Part shown: piece by piece, positions 35,052 through 43,055 of the stretch
How positions within the stretch are numbered: position 1 is the stretch's first letter
Layout: each line of letters opens with the position of its first letter
Source of the DNA: an uncultured Verrucomicrobiales bacterium
GTDB taxonomy: Bacteria > Verrucomicrobiota > Verrucomicrobiia > Verrucomicrobiales > DEV007
Assembly (NCBI GenBank): GCA_937922595.1
Contig: CALAIY010000046.1
Location: 1-43,055 of the forward strand
Length of the DNA stretch: 43,055 nt
Reading direction: 5' to 3'
Notes under the pieces: generated by a model
Database searches by the model: none
Seen by the model: the letters and a program-made list of their open reading frames with translations, nothing else
Told to the model about the DNA's origin: nothing
Translations under genes and position numbers: made by a program

Positions 35052-36116
35052 TTATGAGGAGTGGGAGGTGATGGCCTCATACATATAATCGCGGTCGCGG
35101 CAGAAATTCATGGCGTGTTCAGGAAGAATGAAGCCTCCTTTGAAAAGGTGGGCGAGGCTGGCGTCGATCGTGTGCATTCCATCTTGGCGGCCGATTTCGA
35201 TGAGGCTGAGTAATTGCTCAAAACGGCGCTCGTGGATCGTGGCACGTACGGCGTCATTCGAGACCATCACTTCAGAGGCGAGCACGCGACCGGGGCCGTC
35301 GGCGCGTGGAATGAGTCTTTGGGAGACGATGCCGACGAGGCTGTTTGCGATTTGGGTGGTGATTTGGCGTTGTTGGTCGGGAGGGAAGACGTCGATAATG
35401 CGGTCGAGCGATTTGGGGGCGTCGAGGGTGTGCATTGTGGCGATGACGAGGTGACCGGTCTCGGCGGCAGTAATGGCAGTGCGGATGGTCTCGAAATCGC
35501 GGAGCTCGGCGACGACGATGACGTCTGGGTCTTGGCGGAGTGAGGCGCGTAGGGCGTTCGCGAAGGAGTGGGTGTCGGTGCCGATTTGGCGCTGTTTTAC
35601 GATCCCTTGTCCATGAGAAAGGCGGTATTCGATTGGGTCCTCGATCGTGACGAGGCTGACGGGACGTGTATTTAGAATTTGGGTGGCCATCGAGGCGAGG
35701 GTCGTTGTCTTGCCGGAGCCGGTGACGCCGGTGACAAGTACGAGTCCTTGGTGGCGTCCACAGAATGATGTTACGGTATCGCCGTGGCCGAGTGCTGAGA
35801 TTTCAGGAATCGAATCGGGGATGAGGCGGAAGGCTGCTTCGATGTGGCCATTGGTGTGGTGGGCGTTTCCCCGGAAGCGGCCAAGGGATTCGATGGCGAC
35901 GCCGAAATCGACCTCAAGCTCTGTCTGGAGCTTCCCGTATTGCTTGTCGCTGAGAATATCCGCAATGAGCGCTTGGGTCTCTTTTTCATCGAGCGGAGTG
36001 TCGCCAAGCGCGGTGAGTGAGCCATGCACGCGGAGCATCGGGGGCGAGCCGACGACGATGTGGAGGTCGGAGGCCTCATTGCTTACGACTTCGCGAAGGA
36101 GCTGAAAAATATCCAT
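35052..36116 (-). CDS. pilT: Type IV pilus retraction ATPase PilT
   Basis: The start is the ATG at 36116 (MDIFQLLREVVSNEASDLHI), which matches PilT proteins; a longer in-frame start at 36287 would overlap the upstream ATPase gene. The 354-residue enzyme has the N-terminal PAS-like domain with DLHIVVGSPPMLRVHG, Walker A GVTGSGKTTT, the Asp box VTIEDPIEYRL, Walker B VIVVAELRDFETI and the His box MHTLDAPKSLDRI. PilT hexamers pull pili back and power twitching or DNA uptake. All motifs are intact. Twenty-eight bases separate it from the neighbouring paralog; no pilin or assembly gene is in the window. Confidence 0.95.
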   Translation of the reverse strand: MDIFQLLREVVSNEASDLHIVVGSPPMLRVHGSLTALGDTPLDEKETQALIADILSDKQYGKLQTELEVDFGVAIESLGRFRGNAHHTNGHIEAAFRLIPDSIPEISALGHGDTVTSFCGRHQGLVLVTGVTGSGKTTTLASMATQILNTRPVSLVTIEDPIEYRLSHGQGIVKQRQIGTDTHSFANALRASLRQDPDVIVVAELRDFETIRTAITAAETGHLVIATMHTLDAPKSLDRIIDVFPPDQQRQITTQIANSLVGIVSQRLIPRADGPGRVLASEVMVSNDAVRATIHERRFEQLLSLIEIGRQDGMHTIDASLAHLFKGGFILPEHAMNFCRDRDYMYEAITSHSS

Positions 36117-36144
36117 AAAGTGGGAAATGTAAGGAAGGGGGATT

Positions 36145-37200
36145 TTAGGCGACGCCGCGGAAGGCTCGCTTGAATTCGGTGGGGTTGTCGGCTGCTGAGA
36201 GGCCGATTTCTGGGCGAATAAGTCCAGCGCGGGCGCCCGCGACCAGTGATTCGAGGAAGCCGCGATTTTGTGGCGTGGGGTGCTCACGGATGAGTTCGAC
36301 GATTCGCTCGGGAGTGTCTTCGCGAATCCAGCCGCGGGTCGCGCCGGCGTTTTCGAAGTGCTCGGCGGCTAGAAATAGACCACCTTCGGCTCCGGGGAGG
36401 AGGCGTTGTGCAAAAATGCCGACGAGCTGGCTGGCGAGGGTGTCGAGGGCTGTCGTTCTTACTGCCTCAGGAAAAAAACCGGCAAATCGTCCCAGGGTGT
36501 CGCGGATGCCGTATGCCTGCACGGTCGTGATGACGAGTTGGCCGCTTTGTGATGCGTGGAGGGCGGCTTGGGCTGTTTCCGTGTCCCGTACTTCACCTAA
36601 GAAGATTACATTGGGCGATTGTCGCATTGCGCCGCGCATTCCATCGCCAAAGGATTGGGTGTCGGTACCGATTTCTCGCTGGGTGAAGACGGAAAGGTTC
36701 CCTCTGAAAATGTATTCGACGGGATCTTCGATCGTCACGACGTGGGCGCAGCGCTGCGCATTGATCCATGAGAGGCAGCTTGCTACCGTGGTTGATTTTC
36801 CGGCTCCGGTGCCTCCGGATACGAGAATGAGTCCCGCTGGGCGCGCTAGCCAGGGGGCGAGCGTTTCTTCCGGTAGCCCTAGCACGTCCATGGTTGGGAT
36901 CTGATCGCGCACGTGGCGAAGTACTGCGCCTAGCTCACCATTGTTGTGCTGGTGGAGGTTTACCCGAAAGCGGAGTCCTCCGGCCGATGTGTAAGCGATG
37001 TCTGCATCTTTGCTCGCAATGGGATCGGCTCCACACAGCGCAAAGAATTTCTCCATTGCCGCGCGTTCTACAGGTGGCTGATTGAGATCTTCCAAAACGG
37101 AGTTTCTTCGAATAAACGGCGGTTTTCCCTCTGAGAGAAAAAGGTCGCTCACCGCTAGTGGTCTGGCAGTTTCGAGGAGAGAGGGGAGATCGAGAGTCAT
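36145..37200 (-). CDS. PilT/PilU-like ATPase with altered His box
   Basis: The start is taken at ATG 37200 (MTLDLPSLLETARPLAVSDL); a longer in-frame reading to 37467 would run through the divergent gap promoter region. The 351-residue protein has the PilT plan: DLFLSEGKPPFIRR, Walker A GGTGAGKSTT, VVTIEDPVEYIFRG, TQREIGTDTQSF and Walker B VIFLGEVRDTETA. Where PilT has the His box (HT-x-x-A-x-K-x-x-x-R) this one reads TVQAYGIRDTLGRFAGFFP, so the His is replaced. It may be an accessory motor such as PilU, which works with PilT. The tandem arrangement supports that. Confidence 0.9.
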   Translation of the reverse strand: MTLDLPSLLETARPLAVSDLFLSEGKPPFIRRNSVLEDLNQPPVERAAMEKFFALCGADPIASKDADIAYTSAGGLRFRVNLHQHNNGELGAVLRHVRDQIPTMDVLGLPEETLAPWLARPAGLILVSGGTGAGKSTTVASCLSWINAQRCAHVVTIEDPVEYIFRGNLSVFTQREIGTDTQSFGDGMRGAMRQSPNVIFLGEVRDTETAQAALHASQSGQLVITTVQAYGIRDTLGRFAGFFPEAVRTTALDTLASQLVGIFAQRLLPGAEGGLFLAAEHFENAGATRGWIREDTPERIVELIREHPTPQNRGFLESLVAGARAGLIRPEIGLSAADNPTEFKRAFRGVA

Positions 37201-37213
37201 GAGAGGAATTTGA

Positions 37214-38425
<1,212 letters not shown>

Positions 38426-38458
38426 TAAATTACCGCTGCGCGGAAACGCGTTTCTCAG

Positions 38459-38500
38459 AAAACCCCGCCCCGGCCGCCCGGCGGCGGGGTTTTCCTTTTT
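38459..38500 (+). terminator. Intrinsic terminator after gap
   Basis: AAAACCCCGCC (38459-38469) pairs with GGCGGGGTTTT (38483-38493) and is followed by CCTTTTT. The stem is GC-rich with an internal GC-rich loop. It lies between gap and pgk, 25 bases before the pgk start, so part of the gap transcripts should end here and pgk may get less read-through or use its own promoter. Confidence 0.8.
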
Positions 38501-38525
38501 CACCCCTCAGTATTTTTCTAACATC

Positions 38526-39725
38526 ATGTCTAAAAAAACTATCGCCGACCTCAACGTCGCCGGAAAAAAAGTCTTCGTCCGCTGCGACTTCAATGTTCCG
38601 CAGGACGGATCCGGTGCCATCACTGATGATACTCGCATTCAAGGCGCGCTCCCCACTCTCAAAGCGCTCATTGAAAAAGGAGCGTCCCTCATCTTGGCAT
38701 CTCACCTTGGGCGCCCCAAAGGTGAAGCCAATCCGAAGTACTCCCTCGCGCCTGTAGCCAAGCGTTTATCCGAGCTTCTCGGAAAAGACGTCGCCTTTGC
38801 TGATGATTGCGTAGGCGAAACTGCTGAAAAAGCCGCCGATGCTCTTGAGGCTGGAGATGTTCTTCTCCTCGAAAACGTCCGTTTTCACAAAGGAGAGACG
38901 GATAATGATCCCGCCTTCGCTGCCTCCCTCGGGAAGCTTGCCGATATCTTTGTAAACGATGCTTTTGGGACCGCTCACCGGGCTCACGCCTCTACGGCTG
39001 GAATTGCCGCTCACGTCAGTGACTCAGCGATTGGGATGCTCATGGAGCTCGAACTCGAATTCCTTGTTAAAAAACTCGAGGCACCGGCCAAGCCATTCGT
39101 CGTCATCATGGGTGGAGCGAAAGTCTCCGATAAGATTCAGGTGATCAATACACTCATGGAAAAAGCGGATACCATCCTCATCGGCGGAGCCATGGCCTAC
39201 ACCTTCCTCAAAGCCCAAGGGCACGACATGGGAATGAGCCGTGTCGAGGAAGATAAGCTCGATCTGGCACTCGATATTTTGAAGAATGCGGAAGCCAAAG
39301 GCGTGAAATTCCTCCTCCCGGTAGATACCCGCGTCACATCCGAATTCGCCGACGATGCTCCCACCGAAGTCACCGCCAAATACAGCGAAGGCGGCAGCAT
39401 TCCTGCGGATAAAGAAGGGATCGATATCGGATCTGCGAGTATCGAAAATTTCGTAAAAGAAATCGCCACGGCAGGCACCATTATCTGGAATGGCCCCATG
39501 GGCGTCTTCGAAAAACGCGGATTCCATTTCGGCACCGAAGCTGTGGCCAAAGCCGTTGCTGAAAGTCCAGCCCTCACGATTATCGGAGGAGGTGATTCGG
39601 TCACAGCCGTAAATAAGTTTGGTTACGCAGAGCAGATGGATTTCAATTCCACCGGCGGCGGAGCTTCTCTTGAGCTTCTCGAAGGTAAAGTGCTTCCAGG
39701 CGTCGCCGCAATTGCCGACGTCTAG
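38526..39725 (+). CDS. pgk: Phosphoglycerate kinase
   Basis: The start is ATG 38526 (MSKKTIADLNVAGKKVFVRC), directly matching PGK proteins; a longer in-frame reading from 38346 overlaps the end of gap. The 399-residue enzyme moves phosphate from 1,3-bisphosphoglycerate to ADP. Motifs: RCDFNVPQDGSG, the basic HLGRPKGE, FVNDAFGTAHRAHAS, VIMGGAKVSDKI, the C-terminal nucleotide loop NGPMGVFEKRGF and IIGGGDSVTAV. Both domains are complete. It is the middle gene of gap-pgk-tpiA. Confidence 0.97.
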   Translation: MSKKTIADLNVAGKKVFVRCDFNVPQDGSGAITDDTRIQGALPTLKALIEKGASLILASHLGRPKGEANPKYSLAPVAKRLSELLGKDVAFADDCVGETAEKAADALEAGDVLLLENVRFHKGETDNDPAFAASLGKLADIFVNDAFGTAHRAHASTAGIAAHVSDSAIGMLMELELEFLVKKLEAPAKPFVVIMGGAKVSDKIQVINTLMEKADTILIGGAMAYTFLKAQGHDMGMSRVEEDKLDLALDILKNAEAKGVKFLLPVDTRVTSEFADDAPTEVTAKYSEGGSIPADKEGIDIGSASIENFVKEIATAGTIIWNGPMGVFEKRGFHFGTEAVAKAVAESPALTIIGGGDSVTAVNKFGYAEQMDFNSTGGGASLELLEGKVLPGVAAIADV

Positions 39726-39751
39726 ACGCGCTTACCACTTGCCCTCCCGAA

Positions 39752-39784
39752 GGCTCCGCCGATAGTCGGCGGAGCCTTTTTCTT
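39752..39784 (+). terminator. Intrinsic terminator after pgk
   Basis: GGCTCCGCCGA (39752-39762) and TCGGCGGAGCC (39766-39776) form an 11-base perfect stem with a 3-base loop, followed by TTTTTCTTT. This is a textbook hairpin and U-run, 26 bases after the pgk stop and 27 before tpiA. Confidence 0.88.
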
Positions 39785-39810
39785 TCTACAACACACACGA
39801 ATTCCCCCTC

Positions 39811-40593
<783 letters not shown>

Positions 40594-40604
40594 AAAACAC
40601 TTTT

Positions 40605-41828
40605 ATGCGCCTGAAACGCTTCCAAGGCCTCGTCCCAGGACAAGGTTTCGCCGCTAAAGTTCCGTCCGTTCCTTACGACGTTGTAAATACCCAAGAAGCA
40701 CGTGCCCTCGCCGAGGGCAACGCGCATTCGTTTCTTCACATTGTCCGTCCCGAAATCGATCTTCCGGAAGATACTGGTCAATATTCCGATGAGGTCTACG
40801 CGAAATCCGTAGAGAATCTCAAGCGCTTCCAAAATGAAGGCGCTCTCGTCCGTGAATCTACCCCGAGTATCTACCTCTATCGCCAGCAGATGGGCGAGCA
40901 CATCCAGACTGGCGTCACCGCCGTCTGCCACGTCGATGATTACAACAACGACGTCATCAAGAAGCACGAGAAAACCCGTCCCGAGAAAGAAAACGACCGC
41001 ACCCGCCTTACCTCCGAACTTGGCGCAAACACCGGTCCAGTCTTCCTCACCTACAAAGACGACCCAGCAATCGACGCCCTCGTAGAAGCCGCCACCGCCG
41101 GCGAACCTGTTTCTCAGACCACCGCTCCCGATGGCGTCATTCACACCGTCTGGCGCGTTCAGGGCGACGAGGCCTCCGCCCTCGAAACGGCTTTCGGAGA
41201 CGTCCCAGTTTCCTACGTCGCCGATGGCCACCACCGCAGCGCCAGCGCAAGTCGCGTAGGCACCGAGCGACGCAAAGCCAACTCTGCACACACCGGCGAG
41301 GAAGATTACAACTGGTTCCTCAACGTCCTCTTTCCAGGCTCTCAGCTCAAGATCCTCGGTTACAACCGTGCCGTCCACGATCTCAACGGCCACACCGAAG
41401 AAGAACTCCTCGCCGCCATCAGCGAGAAATTCACCATCGCCCCCGCTGAAGACAAAGAACCCACCGGTCCAAACCAGGTTCGAATGATCCTCGGCGGAAA
41501 ATGGTACACCATCTCCTGGCCCGCACCCGACGCCAGCGACCCCGTAGGTTCGCTCGACGTCAGCGTTCTCCAAGATGGCATCCTCGCCCCACTTCTCGGA
41601 ATCGAAGACCCCCGCACCAGCACCCGAATCGATTTCGTAGGCGGCATCCGCGGCTCCGAAGAACTAGAGCGCCTCACCCAAAACGGGCGCGCCGCCGTAG
41701 CCTTCGCCCTCCACCCCGTAAGCGTAGAAGAACTCATGGCCATCGCCGACGCCGGCGAAATCATGCCCCCCAAAAGCACCTGGTTCGAGCCAAAGCTAAG
41801 AAGTGGCTTCTTCATCCACACGTTCTAG
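40605..41828 (+). CDS. DUF1015-family protein
   Basis: This 407-residue soluble protein belongs to DUF1015. The family marks are the N-terminal VPSVPYDVVNTQEARALA, a central VIKKHEKTRPEKENDRTRL (charged and highly conserved) and FVSYVADGHHRSA-type block reading VPVSYVADGHHRSASAS, all of which look like a nucleotide- or phosphate-handling active site. No biochemical role is settled to my knowledge. It is intact, sits 11 bases after tpiA and is the last clearly functional gene before the decayed right end. Confidence 0.88.
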   Translation: MRLKRFQGLVPGQGFAAKVPSVPYDVVNTQEARALAEGNAHSFLHIVRPEIDLPEDTGQYSDEVYAKSVENLKRFQNEGALVRESTPSIYLYRQQMGEHIQTGVTAVCHVDDYNNDVIKKHEKTRPEKENDRTRLTSELGANTGPVFLTYKDDPAIDALVEAATAGEPVSQTTAPDGVIHTVWRVQGDEASALETAFGDVPVSYVADGHHRSASASRVGTERRKANSAHTGEEDYNWFLNVLFPGSQLKILGYNRAVHDLNGHTEEELLAAISEKFTIAPAEDKEPTGPNQVRMILGGKWYTISWPAPDASDPVGSLDVSVLQDGILAPLLGIEDPRTSTRIDFVGGIRGSEELERLTQNGRAAVAFALHPVSVEELMAIADAGEIMPPKSTWFEPKLRSGFFIHTF

Positions 41829-41837
41829 AGTGACTCT

Positions 41838-42062
41838 GTGAAAACGGCGAATTCTCTATCTGAATCGAACGGATGGGTAGCGAAGAGGTGCGATAGCCTC
41901 GACGCGATGCGCACCGCTAATATTCAATTTTGGCAACAGCAGGGTGGCGCCGCCATCCGGCAAGCGGCCTGGGAACTCGTCGTAGAGACATGGAAAGCCC
42001 AAGGAAGAAACCTCGATGAACTCCGATTTCAAAGATCTCCTGCGGTTGTTCGCCGAGGGTAA
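41838..42062 (+). CDS. Small uncharacterised ORF, possibly a remnant
   Basis: The frame starts at GTG 41838 and encodes 74 residues with mainly helical content (FWQQQGGAAIRQAAWELVVETW). It has no domain I can name. Its end overlaps the start of the short frame at 42016, as in small two-gene modules where a helical partner precedes a nucleotidyltransferase. It lies in a region with clear decay, so it may be a leftover rather than an active gene. Confidence 0.4.
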   Translation: MKTANSLSESNGWVAKRCDSLDAMRTANIQFWQQQGGAAIRQAAWELVVETWKAQGRNLDELRFQRSPAVVRRG

Positions 42063-42111
42063 TGCGTCGCTCCGTGCACAGCGCTCAAGGAGATGTTACC
42101 GTCAAGCCTAG
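42016..42111 (+). pseudogene. Truncated frame resembling the start of a nucleotidyltransferase-type protein
   Basis: ATG 42016 opens a 31-residue frame, MNSDFKDLLRLFAEGNA and 14 further residues. Its first 15 residues look like the opening of small MNT/AbiEii-like nucleotidyltransferases, where a helix before the GG-x-A-V loop has this pattern. The sequence then departs and stops, so the catalytic part is missing. The match is from memory of the family and short, hence low confidence. Confidence 0.3.
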
Positions 42112-42124
42112 AAAGCTGGATCCA

Positions 42125-42815
42125 ATGAACGCCATGCTCGTCCGCCTATTGCCACTTTCGATTCTAGTAAATCGCTGCCGCGCAGGTTCCTATTGCAGGA
42201 TGGCGTGAGAGCGAGATTACAGGCGATCCTCACCCGAGGTACGAACATGCCTTTGTGGCACTAGGAAACCGTTTTTACGCTCTCGGCGGACGCCGGATCC
42301 AGCCGGTCGATATCTTCGATCCGGCGGCGAAATCGTAGGCAACCGGGAAAAAGCCACCCATCGAGCTTCACCATTTTCAAGCCATCACCTGGGAGGATAA
42401 GATCGTCTTCGCCGGAGTGGCTCAGGAAGTCGATATCTTCGATTTCCAATCAGGGGCCTGGAGAACGCTCAAGCAACCGATCCCCACACCACAGAAAGGA
42501 ACGATGGCCTTCGGGGACGAAGGATCAGTGGTGGCAATCGGCGGAAAAAGCGCCCGAAAAACGGCACACACACAAGTAGAAGCCCTGAAATTGGAAAAAC
42601 AAACCAGGAGTGAATCGCCCTCACTTTTCCAAGGAAGGTACGCCACCCAACCAGTGGTTCACCATGGCGTGCTCTACCTCCAAGTAGGCTCCGTAACACA
42701 AAGAGGAACAGAGACCCGCACAATGATTTCGCTGCCGCTCGACCAGCACCTCGGAGTTTGCCCGCTCGATGAAGCTTCGCTTTATCGAGCGATAGCCCAG
42801 TTCCACCAGCATTAG
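42125..42815 (+). pseudogene. Kelch-repeat secreted protein gene, inactivated
   Basis: ATG 42125 encodes a signal-peptide-like start (MNAMLVRLLPLSILV). It then loses frame by one base in the AAA run at 42169-42171; in the new frame the protein goes on as IAAAQVPIAGWRESEITGD. The same frame runs to 42815 apart from one TAG at 42336, where a Kelch repeat usually has Trp (TGG). The reading after it contains Kelch-like repeats (ALGNRFYALGGR, VDIFDPAAKS, VAQEVDIFDFQSGAWRTL, VVAIGGKSARKT). With about 230 codons it is shorter than a full six-blade propeller. Two independent lesions and low length make it a pseudogene. Confidence 0.75.
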
Positions 42816-42870
42816 ACTGGAAAGCCCAGTATCACATCGCCATCGTAGGCGAATCTTTGGCCGGTACCGA

Positions 42871-43055
42871 GTTTCAATCCGCGCCCCCGTGAGGGGGCGA
42901 CTCTCCAAAGGATGCGGCGCTCAAGGCTGCCTCTGGTTTCAATCCGCGCCCCCGTGAGGGGGCGACTGGAGGAAATCACGTCCGTGATTCCGCTCTGCCG
43001 TTTCAATCCGCGCCCCCGTGAGGGGGCGACAAACCCCTCAAGGGAATTAGCCGGC
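42871..43055 (-). CRISPR. Trailer end of a CRISPR array with I-C-like repeats, cut by the right edge
   Basis: Three identical 31-base repeats lie at 42871-42901, 42936-42966 and 43000-43030. Each starts GTTTCAATCC, has the inner inverted repeat CGCCCCC/GGGGGCG and ends GGCGAC. The spacers are 34 bases (42902-42935), 33 bases (42967-42999) and a partial one (43031-43055). Read on the minus strand the repeat ends ATTGAAAC, the usual 5' handle of type I-C and I-B crRNAs, so transcription should run right to left and the leader lies beyond the window. No cas gene is in the window. Confidence 0.95.

Noticed and set aside
41501-41833. Plus-strand Arg/Pro-rich frame of 110 codons
   Set aside because: It is a shadow of the DUF1015 gene in another frame, with composition dictated by that gene's codon use.
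42806-42870. Possible degenerate CRISPR repeat left of the first repeat
   Set aside because: One repeat-spacer distance upstream there is only a GTT-CA start in common; no inverted repeat or GGCGAC end is present.

Overview
The window looks like a chromosomal segment from a member of the Verrucomicrobiota, probably the Verrucomicrobiales lineage. This is inferred from gene content: an exosortase fused to an EpsI-like domain, a secreted protein with a PEP-CTERM tail, a membrane-anchored prenyltransferase/squalene-oxidase-repeat protein of a type common in that phylum, zwf with opcA, and few clear Shine-Dalgarno sequences. No rRNA or tRNA gene and no insertion sequence was recognised.

Bases 1-23115 hold an exopolysaccharide locus, almost all on the minus strand and tightly packed, with many 4-base stop/start overlaps. 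Read in transcription order (right to left) it has a PEP-CTERM protein, a DegT-type sugar aminotransferase, GT4, GT8, GT2 and GT4 glycosyltransferases, a Wzy-like polymerase or ligase, two GT4 enzymes, a WcaF-like acetyltransferase, another GT4 enzyme and a WecA-type initiating phosphotransferase. A convergent plus-strand gene for an unknown membrane protein (9303-10670) interrupts the run. The second minus block has the exosortase-EpsI fusion, a Wzm/Wzt ABC exporter, a pyruvyl-transferase-family protein, a GT-B-like protein, an OafA-type acyltransferase with an SGNH domain, and a GT4 gene cut by the left edge. Together these could start, build, decorate and export a glycan, with an exosortase system to process at least one PEP-CTERM protein.

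Bases 23116-29279, still minus strand, hold a 442-base regulatory gap, a SixA-like phosphatase, a DUF3616-like secreted protein, a two-domain siroheme-decarboxylase/Lrp-like protein, hisH, a lipoprotein and the prenyltransferase-repeat protein. Bases 29359-34214 carry a pentose-phosphate and one-carbon set: opcA, zwf and one long reading frame joining a low-molecular-weight phosphatase, ribose-5-phosphate isomerase B and serine hydroxymethyltransferase. Next come a small membrane protein and two tandem PilT-family ATPases (to 37200).

From 37424 the strand flips. gap, pgk and tpiA form a glycolytic cluster with hairpin terminators after gap and after pgk, followed by a DUF1015 protein. The right end (41838-42815) is decayed: a short remnant pair and a Kelch-type gene with a frameshift and a nonsense codon. 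It abuts the trailer end of a CRISPR array (from 42871) with I-C-like repeats; its leader and any cas genes should lie beyond the right edge.

The most unusual item is the triple fusion, which keeps the gene order known from Bacillus (ywlE-rpiB-ywlG-glyA) and has no canonical start codon ahead of its phosphatase active-site loop.
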